From DATBQN01 sp963755825 (lineage in GTDB: Bacteria > Acidobacteriota > Thermoanaerobaculia > Multivoradales > UBA5704): a stretch of DNA of 64,000 nucleotides. The notes under the pieces were generated by a model. That model saw nothing but the letters and a program-made list of their open reading frames with translations. It had not been told where the DNA came from and made no database searches. Made by a program: the position numbers and the translations under genes. Location of the stretch: the NCBI GenBank assembly GCA_963755825.1, contig CAVWLA010000001.1:1984001-2048000 (forward strand). Direction: 5' to 3'. Positions within the stretch are counted from its first letter, which is position 1. Every line of letters begins with the position of its first letter. This document shows positions 28,416 through 36,329 of the stretch, piece by piece.

Positions 28416-29957
28416 TCAGGGTCGCTTCGCCGGGTCGTCGGGAGGCGACAGCAGATGCTTCTGCACCTTGCCGAGGGCGTTCCGCGGCAGGGCGTCGACG
28501 CGGTGGAAGGCGCGCGGCACTTTGAAGGCCGCCAGGTCGCGGCGGAGGGCGGCGGCGACGGCCGCCTCGTCGAGCGGCCCGTCGGCGACCAGGAAGGCGA
28601 CGGGGACCTCGCCCCACTCGGCGTCGGCGCGGCCGGCGACGGCGGCCTCGCGGATGCCGGGGAGAGCGGCGAGCGCCTCCTCGATCTCGCGCGGATAGAC
28701 GTTGAAGCCGCCGCAGAGGATGAGCTCGGCGCGCCGGCCGAGGAGCGAGATGGCGCCGCTCGCCGGGTCCTCGCGGGCGAGGTCGCCGGTGCGGAACCAG
28801 CGGCGGCCGAGGGCGTCGTGGCGGAAGCTCGCGGCGGTCTTCTCCGCGGCGCGGAAATACTCCGCGAAGACGTTCGCCCCGCGCACCCAGAGCTCGCCGT
28901 CGGCGCCCGCCGGGACGTCGGTCCCGGCCTCGTCGACGATGCGGACGGAGACGCCGGGGAGCGGCGTGCCGACGGCGCCCGGCCGGCGCGGGCCGAGGTA
29001 GGGGTTGGAGAGGATCATCCCCGCCTCGGTCATCCCGTAGCGCTCGAGGATGGCGTGGCCGGTCAGCTGGCGGAAGGCGGCGAAGGTCTCGGGGTCGAGC
29101 GGCGCGCTCCCCGAGCAGAAGAGGCGGAGGCGGGAGAGGTCGACGCGGCGGCCGGCCTCGGCGCGGCGGCGCAGCTCGGCGACCAGCCGCACGTAGAGCG
29201 TGGGGACGCCGAAGAAGAGCGTCGCCGGGCCGGCGGCGAGCGCCTCGACGACCGCCGCGGCGTCGAAGCGGGCGAGCTCGACGGTCGCCCCCGCCGCCAG
29301 CGCGCAGCCGAGGCCGACGACGAGGCCGTGGACGTGGAAGAGCGGCAGGCAGAGGAGGAGCACGTCGTCGGCCCGCCAGTCCCAGGCGGCGAGGAGGCCG
29401 GTCACCGTGGCGAGCAGGTTGTTGTGGCTGATCACCGCGCCGCGGCTGGGGCCGGTGGTCCCCGAGGTGTAGAGGAGGAGCGCCGCATCGTCGCCGGCGA
29501 CCGGGCGTTCCACGGCGGCCGGCGGCCCGGCGCCGAGGGCGAGGATCTCGCCGGCGGGGACGACCTCCGGCAGGCTCGCCCGCTCGGTCTCCGTCAGCTC
29601 GGCGAGGATCGAGTCGATGGCCGGCTCGGCGAGCAGCAGCCGCGGCTCGGCGTCGGCGAGCAGCGGACCGATCTCGCGCCGCCGGTAGGCGAGGTTGATC
29701 GGCGCCAGGACGGCGCCGAGGCGCAGCGCGGCGAGGTGCGCCACGACCAGCTCGGGGCCGTTGCCGAGGTAGACGGCGAGCCGGTCGCCGCGCGCCAGGC
29801 CGCGGCCGGCGAGCGCCGCCGCCAGGCGCGCCGCCGCCGTTTCCAGGGCGGCGTAGGAGAGGGAGCCGGGCGCCCCTTCGGCGGCCGCGGGCCAGCGGAG
29901 CGCATCCTTCTGCGGCGCCCGCCGCGCGGCGATGGCGAAGAGATCGGAGAGATTCAT
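28416..29957 (-). CDS. matB: malonyl-CoA synthetase-like acyl-CoA ligase
   Basis: 513 aa, ATG 29957 sharing an ATGA overlap with the stop of the upstream gene. ANL-superfamily motifs: LLYTSGTTGPSRGAVISH (A3), LFCSGSAPL, ERYGMTEAGM (A5), GDLAREDP, GGFNVYPREIEEAL and the catalytic lysine in NALGKVQKHLL. The combination LFHVHGLVVG, TGHAILERYGMTE, NPYLG and RGANVFAEYFR is that of MatB/ACSF3 malonyl/methylmalonyl-CoA synthetases rather than long-chain acyl-CoA ligases. It would activate malonate or methylmalonate with ATP and CoA. Cytoplasmic. Confidence 0.78.
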   Translation of the reverse strand: MNLSDLFAIAARRAPQKDALRWPAAAEGAPGSLSYAALETAAARLAAALAGRGLARGDRLAVYLGNGPELVVAHLAALRLGAVLAPINLAYRRREIGPLLADAEPRLLLAEPAIDSILAELTETERASLPEVVPAGEILALGAGPPAAVERPVAGDDAALLLYTSGTTGPSRGAVISHNNLLATVTGLLAAWDWRADDVLLLCLPLFHVHGLVVGLGCALAAGATVELARFDAAAVVEALAAGPATLFFGVPTLYVRLVAELRRRAEAGRRVDLSRLRLFCSGSAPLDPETFAAFRQLTGHAILERYGMTEAGMILSNPYLGPRRPGAVGTPLPGVSVRIVDEAGTDVPAGADGELWVRGANVFAEYFRAAEKTAASFRHDALGRRWFRTGDLAREDPASGAISLLGRRAELILCGGFNVYPREIEEALAALPGIREAAVAGRADAEWGEVPVAFLVADGPLDEAAVAAALRRDLAAFKVPRAFHRVDALPRNALGKVQKHLLSPPDDPAKRP

Positions 29958-31087
29958 CGCTCGGGCTCGCCGCCGAAGCGGATCGCCGGATCGTTGCGCG
30001 CCCGGCCGAGCTCCGCGGCCGCCTCGGCGAGGAGCGCGCGATCGAGGGCGCCGGCGGCGGCCGCGGCGGCGAGCGCCTGGAAACGCTCGACGCCCGCCGC
30101 GGGGAGGCCGGCGGCGGCGAGCCGCGCGGCAGCACCGGCGAGAAGGGCCGCGAGCGCACCGCCACCTGGCGCCAGCTCGGGTGCCGCGAGCTCGAGCGCC
30201 GCGAGGTCGAGCGCTACGAGATCCAGAACGACGAGCGCCGCCTCGAACGGCAGGCGCCGGGTGAGGGCCGCCTCCAGGGTGTCGTCGAGGGCATCGCGGA
30301 CGGCCGCCAGCGGCGGGCCGCCGAGCCGCCCGGCATCGCCGATCGACGAGGCCTCGACGCGCGGCAGCGGGTAGTCGCCGTCCGCCGCCGAGCCACTTTC
30401 CGGCGGTGCGTCGCTCCCCGCCTCCGCCACCTCGAAGGCGGCGCTCCCCCCTCGCGGCCCACCGCTCCATGCCGAAGCCACCCGGTAGGAGTTGCCGAGG
30501 TGCGACCAGGCGAGGGCGCGGGCGGCGGCCACCGGCGCGGCGCCGTAGAGGCCGGCGTCGAGCCGGGAGGCGACCGCGACGCCCAGCCGCGCCAGCTCCA
30601 CCGCCGCCGCGGGATCGTCGAGCCAGGCGGCGCGGCAGGCCCGCGCCAGGCGCTCGGCGAGCGGCAGCGAGGCGAAGCGCGGATCGCGGGCGACGAGGGC
30701 GCGCCGCCTGTGCTCCGAGGCGGCGAGGAGCTCGCCGAGGAGGCCGGCGCCGAAGGCGTCGGCGGCGACGCCGAGGCCGCGGAGGAGGGCGCGGCGATCG
30801 GCGGCGGCGGACGAAACAGGCGGCACGGCGGCCGCCTCCGCCGGCGCGGCGAAGCGATGGGCGCGCCAGCGCAGGGCCGAGCCGGCCGCCTCGCCCGCCG
30901 CGGCGACCGCGGCGACCGCAGCCTGGCAGGTCACGCAGCCGGCGAGATGGCTCTCCAGCTGGCGCCCTCGAGCGCGCGGCAGCTCGCCCCGCACGTAGTT
31001 TTCGAGAACCGCGCGCGGTGGATGGGGTCGACGCGGCGCATGCGGTCGCTGCGGTGGACGACCGCCGCCTCCCTCCGTCTTCGCCAC
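29954..31087 (-). CDS. zf-HC2 (anti-sigma-type) zinc-finger protein, no TM segment
   Basis: 377 aa with GTG start at 31087 (alternative starts exist just downstream). Residues 27-56 form a zf-HC2 finger: VLENYVRGELPRARGRQLE with H47-x3-C51-x2-C54, the zinc site of many anti-sigma factors. The rest is Ala/Leu-rich helix without a hydrophobic membrane span, unlike classical membrane anti-sigma factors. No ECF sigma gene lies next to it. Its stop overlaps the matB start (ATGA), implying coupled translation. It could be a cytoplasmic regulator; target unknown. Confidence 0.6.
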   Translation of the reverse strand: MAKTEGGGGRPPQRPHAPRRPHPPRAVLENYVRGELPRARGRQLESHLAGCVTCQAAVAAVAAAGEAAGSALRWRAHRFAAPAEAAAVPPVSSAAADRRALLRGLGVAADAFGAGLLGELLAASEHRRRALVARDPRFASLPLAERLARACRAAWLDDPAAAVELARLGVAVASRLDAGLYGAAPVAAARALAWSHLGNSYRVASAWSGGPRGGSAAFEVAEAGSDAPPESGSAADGDYPLPRVEASSIGDAGRLGGPPLAAVRDALDDTLEAALTRRLPFEAALVVLDLVALDLAALELAAPELAPGGGALAALLAGAAARLAAAGLPAAGVERFQALAAAAAAGALDRALLAEAAAELGRARNDPAIRFGGEPER

Positions 31088-31117
31088 CCGCGGCCGCTCG
31101 CCTCGATCGCCCGGACG

Positions 31118-31984
31118 CTAGCGCGCCGCGGCGGGATCGATCGCCTCGTAGAGGGCGCTGTAGTCGCCGTCGCCGAAGCCGCGCTCGACGGTCTGGCGGA
31201 CGACCTCGCGGACGCCATCGAGCGCCGCCGTGCCGAGCCCCAGCCGCGCCGCCTCGGCGGCGACGAGGTCGAGGTCCTTGACGAGGAGCGCCGCCGGGAA
31301 ATTGGGCTGTGCGAAGTCGCGTGCCAGGAGCCGCGGCAGCTTGGCGTCGAAGGTCTTGGCGTGGAGGGCGCTGCCGCGCAGGATGTCGAGAAAGCGCTCG
31401 GGCTCGACACCCGAGCGGCGGACCATCCCGAGGGCGAGAGCGAAGCCGGCGGCCTCGGTGGCGAGCAGCTGGTTGAGGGCGAGCTTGACCGCCGCGGCCT
31501 GGCCGACGTCGCCGAGGCGGACCGGCGCCGGGCCGAAGCAGCGCAGGACGGGGAGCCAGCGCGCGAAGCGCTCGGGCGAGGCGCCGACCAGCACCGAGAG
31601 CGTCCCCGCGGCGGCCTGGGGCGTGCTGCCGAGGACCGGCGCCTCGAGGTACTCGCCGCCGGCCCGCTCGACCTCGGCGGCCAGGGCGGCGCTCTCCGGC
31701 GGCCCGATGGTGCTCATCTGGATCAGCGTCCGGCCGCGGAGATCGGCCGGCGCGGCGCCGAAGAGCAGGCCGCGGATCGCCGCCGCGTCGCGCAGCATCG
31801 TCACCACGCCCTCGGCCGCGGCGACCGCCTCGGCGGCGCTGGCGGCGAGCCGCGCCCCGAGGGCGGCGAGCGGCGCCGCGCGCTCGGCGGTGCGGTTGAA
31901 GACGGTCACCCGGTGACCGCCGGCGAGCAGCCGCTCGGCGAGCGGCCGCCCCATCAACCCGGTGCCGATGACGGCGAGATCCAT
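31118..31984 (-). CDS. NAD(P)-dependent beta-hydroxyacid dehydrogenase (3-hydroxyisobutyrate dehydrogenase family)
   Basis: 288 aa, ATG 31984 behind a strong GGAGGAGGGG site. The N-terminal Rossmann fold GTGLMGRPLAERL and the basic NRT after strand beta-2 suggest NADP(H). IQMSTIGPPES is the substrate-binding block, APVLGSTPQAAAGTL the second signature, and the catalytic lysine lies in AVKLALNQLLA. It resembles glyoxylate/succinic semialdehyde reductases of this family; the exact substrate cannot be assigned. 30 nt upstream of the zf-HC2 start and probably in the same transcript. Confidence 0.85.
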   Translation of the reverse strand: MDLAVIGTGLMGRPLAERLLAGGHRVTVFNRTAERAAPLAALGARLAASAAEAVAAAEGVVTMLRDAAAIRGLLFGAAPADLRGRTLIQMSTIGPPESAALAAEVERAGGEYLEAPVLGSTPQAAAGTLSVLVGASPERFARWLPVLRCFGPAPVRLGDVGQAAAVKLALNQLLATEAAGFALALGMVRRSGVEPERFLDILRGSALHAKTFDAKLPRLLARDFAQPNFPAALLVKDLDLVAAEAARLGLGTAALDGVREVVRQTVERGFGDGDYSALYEAIDPAAAR

Positions 31985-32091
31985 CGCTCTACCCCTCCTC
32001 CAGGTCGCCGCCGCTCGACAGGCGGCGGCACCGCGGTCATTCTATGGCCGCGCGCCAGATGCCGACGCTCTCGCCGCAGACGAGGAGACCG

Positions 32092-33999
32092 ATGACTTGG
32101 AGACCCAACCGTGGCGGCCGGCCGCTCGGCCTCGCTGCGATCACCGCCATCGCAGCCATCGCCGGCATCGCCGCCGGCCTGGCGGCGATCGGCGCCGCGG
32201 CGCCGTCCGCGGGCTCGACCGGCGCTGTCCGCGATGCTGACCGCCGCCCCGCCGGCCCACGCCTGGCGGCCGATGCGGACGCCGCGATCGAACTCACCTG
32301 GGGGGTCAAGATCCCGCTCCGCGACGGCGTCCTCCTCAACGCCACGCTCTACCGGCCGCGCCCGGCCGCCGGCAGGCTGCCCACCCTCTTCCGGCTCAAC
32401 CCCTACCGGCCCGACGCCTTCCACCGCGATGCCAAGGAGCTCGCCCGCCACGGCTACGCCTTCGCCGCGGTCGACGCGCGCGGGCGCGGCAACTCCGGCG
32501 GCAGCTTCGAGCCCTGGCGCCACGACGGCAAGGACGGCGCCGACGTCGTCGAGTGGCTGGCGCGGCAGCCGTGGTCGAACGGCAGGGTGGGGATGCTCGG
32601 CGAGTCGCAGCTCGGCCGCGCCGTGTGGAGCACGCTCAAGGAGCACCCGCCGCACCTCGCCGCCGCGGCGCCGATCGCCGCCGGCTACCCACTCCTCTCC
32701 TGGCGGAACATGGTGACCCCCGACCTGGTGCAGACCGTGGCACAGACCGCCGGGGTCACCGCCAACGACAACATCGCCTTCGACGACGCCTTCTGGATCG
32801 CCCGCTTCCGCGAGCTCTACCTGCGCCACCTGCCGCTGCGCCAGCTCGACCGCCTGGCGGGCTTCCCCTCGCCGACCTTCCAGCGCATCCTCGATCATCC
32901 GGACCACGATGCCTTCTGGAGCGCCGTCCTGCCGCAGGCCGCGGACTACCGCCGCATCGAGGTGCCGCTCCTCACCATCACCGGCCTCTACGACTCCAAC
33001 CAGGGCGGGGCGCTCCTCTACTACCGCGAGCAGCAGCGCGCGGCGACGCCCGCCGGGCGCGATCGCCACGACCTGGTGATCGGGCCGTGGGACCACGCCG
33101 GCACCACCCATCCGCGCGCCGAGGTCGGCGGCCTGCGCTTCGGCCCGGCGAGCACGATCGACCTCACGGACCTGCTCCGCCGCTGGTTCGACGACGCCAT
33201 GGGCGGCGCGCCGCGCCCCGCCTTCCTCAAGAAGCGGGTCGCCTACTACGTCGCCGGAGCAGAGGAGTGGCGGTACGCCGACCGCCTGGAGGAGGCGACC
33301 GGCACGACGCGCAGCCTCTACCTCTCCGGCGCCGGCGGCGCCGGCCGACCGGGCCGCCTCGACACTGCGCCGCCGAGCGGCGCCGGGGCGCGCGCCGACC
33401 GCTGGGTCTACGACCCTCTCGACACCCGCCCGGAGGCGCTCGACCGCGCGCCGGTCGACGGCTGGGCGACCAGCCAGCGCTACGTGCAGAACCTCTTCGG
33501 CGCCGGCGTCGCCTATCGCGGCGAGCCGCTCGGCGCTCCGCTCGAGATCGCCGGTACACCCCGGCTCTCGCTGTGGATCGCCATGGACGTGCCCGACGCC
33601 GATCTCACCGCGAGCATCGACCTCGTCCTCCCCGACGGCGGCAGCATCCTTCTCGGCGAGGACTCGCTGCGCGCCCGCTACCGCCGCTCCGCCGAGCGCC
33701 AGGAGCTGGTCCGCCCCGGCGCCATCGAGCGCTACGACTTCACCTTCCCCTTCCACGCCCGCCGCGCCCCGCGCGGCAGCCGCCTGCGCCTCGTCGTGCG
33801 CTCGCCCAACGACATCTACCGGGAGAAGAACTACGGCAGCGGCGGCGCGGTGGCGGACGAGTCGGGCGCCGACGCCCGCACGGCGCACCTCACCCTCTTC
33901 CACGACGCGGCGCATCCGAGCGCGCTCGAGCTGCCGCTCGCCCGCGCCGCCGAGCCGGCGGCGGGACGCCTCGCCGCGGCTCACAGCTCGCGGCCGTAG
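32092..33999 (+). CDS. CocE/NonD family (S15-type) hydrolase, exported
   Basis: 635 aa. ATG 32092 is chosen because GAGGAG lies 5 nt upstream; the ATGs at 32044 and 32059 have no such site. A hydrophobic N-terminal segment (LAAITAIAAIAGIAAGLAAIGAAA) acts as signal peptide or anchor. The alpha/beta-hydrolase core has the nucleophile serine in GMLGESQLG, Asp in GLYDSNQGG and His in GPWDHAGTTHP; the C-terminal jelly-roll domain starts after residue about 430 (WATSQRYVQNL...). The family hydrolyses acyl esters, amides or X-Pro dipeptides. Its 3' end overlaps the convergent GNAT gene by 19 nt. Confidence 0.87.
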   Translation: MTWRPNRGGRPLGLAAITAIAAIAGIAAGLAAIGAAAPSAGSTGAVRDADRRPAGPRLAADADAAIELTWGVKIPLRDGVLLNATLYRPRPAAGRLPTLFRLNPYRPDAFHRDAKELARHGYAFAAVDARGRGNSGGSFEPWRHDGKDGADVVEWLARQPWSNGRVGMLGESQLGRAVWSTLKEHPPHLAAAAPIAAGYPLLSWRNMVTPDLVQTVAQTAGVTANDNIAFDDAFWIARFRELYLRHLPLRQLDRLAGFPSPTFQRILDHPDHDAFWSAVLPQAADYRRIEVPLLTITGLYDSNQGGALLYYREQQRAATPAGRDRHDLVIGPWDHAGTTHPRAEVGGLRFGPASTIDLTDLLRRWFDDAMGGAPRPAFLKKRVAYYVAGAEEWRYADRLEEATGTTRSLYLSGAGGAGRPGRLDTAPPSGAGARADRWVYDPLDTRPEALDRAPVDGWATSQRYVQNLFGAGVAYRGEPLGAPLEIAGTPRLSLWIAMDVPDADLTASIDLVLPDGGSILLGEDSLRARYRRSAERQELVRPGAIERYDFTFPFHARRAPRGSRLRLVVRSPNDIYREKNYGSGGAVADESGADARTAHLTLFHDAAHPSALELPLARAAEPAAGRLAAAHSSRP

Positions 34000-34700
34000 A
34001 CCACCTTCCAGGCCCCGCTCGCGTCGCCCGGCAGGCGGAGCGCCGGCCCGCTCTCCAGCGGCCGGAAGCCGAGCCGGGCGAAGAAGCGGCGGGCGCCGGC
34101 GTTCTCGCCGCGAACGACGGCATGGACGCCCGGCACGCCGGCGGCGGCGAGCCGCGCCAGGAAGGCCTCGACGAGCCGGCGGCCGAGGCCGGCGCCGCGC
34201 GCCGCCGGGGCGAGGGCGAGATGGAGGTGCGCCGGATGGCGCGCCAGGTCGAGCCCGGGCTCGGGCGGCGCCTCGCGGCCCTCTCCGCCGGCTTCGCCTG
34301 CTCCGGCTTCTCCGGCCTCCGCGTCGCCGCGCGCCGGCAGCAGGCCGCCGAGATTGGCGCCGACCAGCCGCCAGGTGCGGCGCCGCAGCAGGCCGCCGCG
34401 CGCCGCGAAGCGCAGCAGCGCCGCGGGGACGATCGAGAGCGCCTGCTCGCGGCGCTGGCGGCGGGTGTCGAGGGCACCGCAGAGATAGCCGGCGAGGGCG
34501 CCGTTCCGCACCACCACCAGGGTCGAGCCCGGCTCGCGGTCGGTGTAGTAGCCGGTCATCAGGTCGGCGAACAGCTCGTCGTCGGGGAAGAACGAGGTGA
34601 GTGGCAGGTCGCCGTAAGCCGCCTCGCAGCAGAGCCGGCGGAGGCGATCGCGATCGTCCGCCGCATACGGGCGCACGGTGCAGGCATCGATGGCGGCCAT
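33981..34700 (-). CDS. GNAT family N-acetyltransferase
   Basis: 239 aa, ATG 34700 (MAAIDACTVRPYAADDRDRL), divergent from the phospholipase D gene. The acetyl-CoA loop RGAGLGRRLVEAFL (motif A) and the C-terminal ENAGARRFFARLGFRPL (motif B) are clear. A segment of about 75 residues between the strands, rich in Arg and Gly/Glu (e.g. GLLRRRTWRLVGANL), is longer than in a standard GNAT. Substrate unknown. It overlaps the end of the CocE gene. Confidence 0.82.
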   Translation of the reverse strand: MAAIDACTVRPYAADDRDRLRRLCCEAAYGDLPLTSFFPDDELFADLMTGYYTDREPGSTLVVVRNGALAGYLCGALDTRRQRREQALSIVPAALLRFAARGGLLRRRTWRLVGANLGGLLPARGDAEAGEAGAGEAGGEGREAPPEPGLDLARHPAHLHLALAPAARGAGLGRRLVEAFLARLAAAGVPGVHAVVRGENAGARRFFARLGFRPLESGPALRLPGDASGAWKVVYGREL

Positions 34701-34829
34701 CGCAGGGAGGATCCCGGAAGCCGCCGGCGGAGTCAAACCGCCGTCCGACCTCTGACATACTCGCCGGCGATCGTCACGGGTTCCTCGCCGAGCCGCTCCG
34801 TGCGCCGGCAGAGCGCTGGAGGTGGGCCG

Positions 34830-36329
34830 TTGGACAGCGACCGCACGGCAGACTCGCAGCCGCGGAGCCGGCCGGACGCGGCTCGCCCGCCGCGGCGGCG
34901 CTTCCGGGCCTTTCGGCCGATCCCCCGGCCGCAGGTGGACCACCGCCTGCCGCGGGCGCTGCGCGCCCGGCGCGTCGGGCGGCTCGCCGCCACCTTCCCC
35001 GGCGGCCTCCGCGATCCGCAGCTCGCGGCGCTGCTCTCCCGCATCGACGCGGCGCCGGTGCTCGGCGGCAACCGCGTCTTCGTCTTCTTCTCCGGCGGCG
35101 ACGCCTTCGACGCCATGATCGAGGCGGTCGCCGGCGCCGAGCGCGAGGTGCTCCTCGAGTCCTACATCTTCAAGGACGACGCGACCGGCCGCCGCTTCTT
35201 CGAGGCGCTCGCCGCGGCGGCGGCGCGCGGCGTCACGGTGCGCCTGCTGACCGACGCGGTGGGCTCGTTCTCGACCAGCGCCGACTTCTGGCGCGAGATG
35301 GAGAGCCGCGGCATCGCGGTGCGCATCTTCCACCCCCTGGTGTCGCAGATCTGGTACCAGCCGTTCCGCGACCACAGGAAGATCCTCGTCGTCGACCGCC
35401 GCGTCGGCTTCACCGGCGGCATGAACATCGGCGCCGAGTACGGCACGGTGTCGAGCGGATCGGGCCTGCACCGCGGCCGCCTCAGCCGCCGCCGGCGCCA
35501 CGGCGAGGGCGGCGATTCGGGCGATGCAAGCGATCACCCGCTGGCCTCGGCGCTCCCTCTGCCCAGCCTCGGCGGCTCCGGAGCGGGCTCGGCGAGCGGC
35601 TCGCGCAAGGCGCGCGACATCGCGGCGAGCGGGCCGCCGGCCACCTGGCGCGACACCCACGTGCGAGTGACCGGCCCGACGGCCTGGGAGATGGCGACGG
35701 TGTTCGAGGAGGGGTGGTGCCGCGCCGGCGGGCGCCGCATCGGCCTCGAGCCGCTCCCGGCGGCCGCCGGCGAGGCGCCGGGAGCCCGCATCCTGGTGCT
35801 CGACGCGCGCCACCGGCGCGGCTACCACGAGACCGCGGCGGCGCTCGCCGCCGTCCTCGGCGCGGCGCGGCACCGCGTCTGGGTGAGCAACGCCTACTTC
35901 GCCCCCGGCCACCAGGCGGTCCGCCTGCTCGCCGAGACCGCCCGCCGCGGCGTCGACGTGCGGCTCCTGCTGCAGGGGAAGACCGACTCGCCGATCGTGC
36001 GCCACGCCGGCCACGGCAACTTCGCCTACCTGCTGGCGCACGGCGTGCGCATCTTCGAGTACCAGGCGACGGTGCTCCACGCCAAGTGCCTGGTGGCGGA
36101 CGAGCACGCCTCGGTCGTCGGCTCGACCAACCTCGACTTCCGCTCCTTCGTCTTCAACGCCGAGTGCAACCTGCTGGTGCTCGACGACGACCTCGGCCAT
36201 CGCATGGCCGACGCCTTCCGCCACGACCTCACCCAGGCGACCGAGATCGAGCTCGCGGCCTGGCACCGTCGCGGCCTCGCCCACCGGCTCGGCGACGGCG
36301 CCGCCCGCCTGCTGTCGCCGATTCTCTAG
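34830..36329 (+). CDS. phospholipase D / cardiolipin synthase-like protein
   Basis: 499 aa. TTG start at 34830 with GGAGGTGG five bases upstream. Two HKD motifs: FRDHRKILVVDRRVGFTGG and VLHAKCLVADEHASVVGS, each with H-x-K-x4-D. No N-terminal TM helices, so it resembles ClsB-type enzymes; an Arg-rich N-terminus (RPPRRRFRAFRP) may bind the membrane. About 65 low-complexity residues (Ser/Gly/Arg) are inserted between GGMNIGAEYG and WRDTHVRV, normally a short loop. The expected reaction is phosphatidyl transfer to make cardiolipin. It converges on the RND exporter with a 4-nt overlap. Confidence 0.85.
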   Translation: MDSDRTADSQPRSRPDAARPPRRRFRAFRPIPRPQVDHRLPRALRARRVGRLAATFPGGLRDPQLAALLSRIDAAPVLGGNRVFVFFSGGDAFDAMIEAVAGAEREVLLESYIFKDDATGRRFFEALAAAAARGVTVRLLTDAVGSFSTSADFWREMESRGIAVRIFHPLVSQIWYQPFRDHRKILVVDRRVGFTGGMNIGAEYGTVSSGSGLHRGRLSRRRRHGEGGDSGDASDHPLASALPLPSLGGSGAGSASGSRKARDIAASGPPATWRDTHVRVTGPTAWEMATVFEEGWCRAGGRRIGLEPLPAAAGEAPGARILVLDARHRRGYHETAAALAAVLGAARHRVWVSNAYFAPGHQAVRLLAETARRGVDVRLLLQGKTDSPIVRHAGHGNFAYLLAHGVRIFEYQATVLHAKCLVADEHASVVGSTNLDFRSFVFNAECNLLVLDDDLGHRMADAFRHDLTQATEIELAAWHRRGLAHRLGDGAARLLSPIL

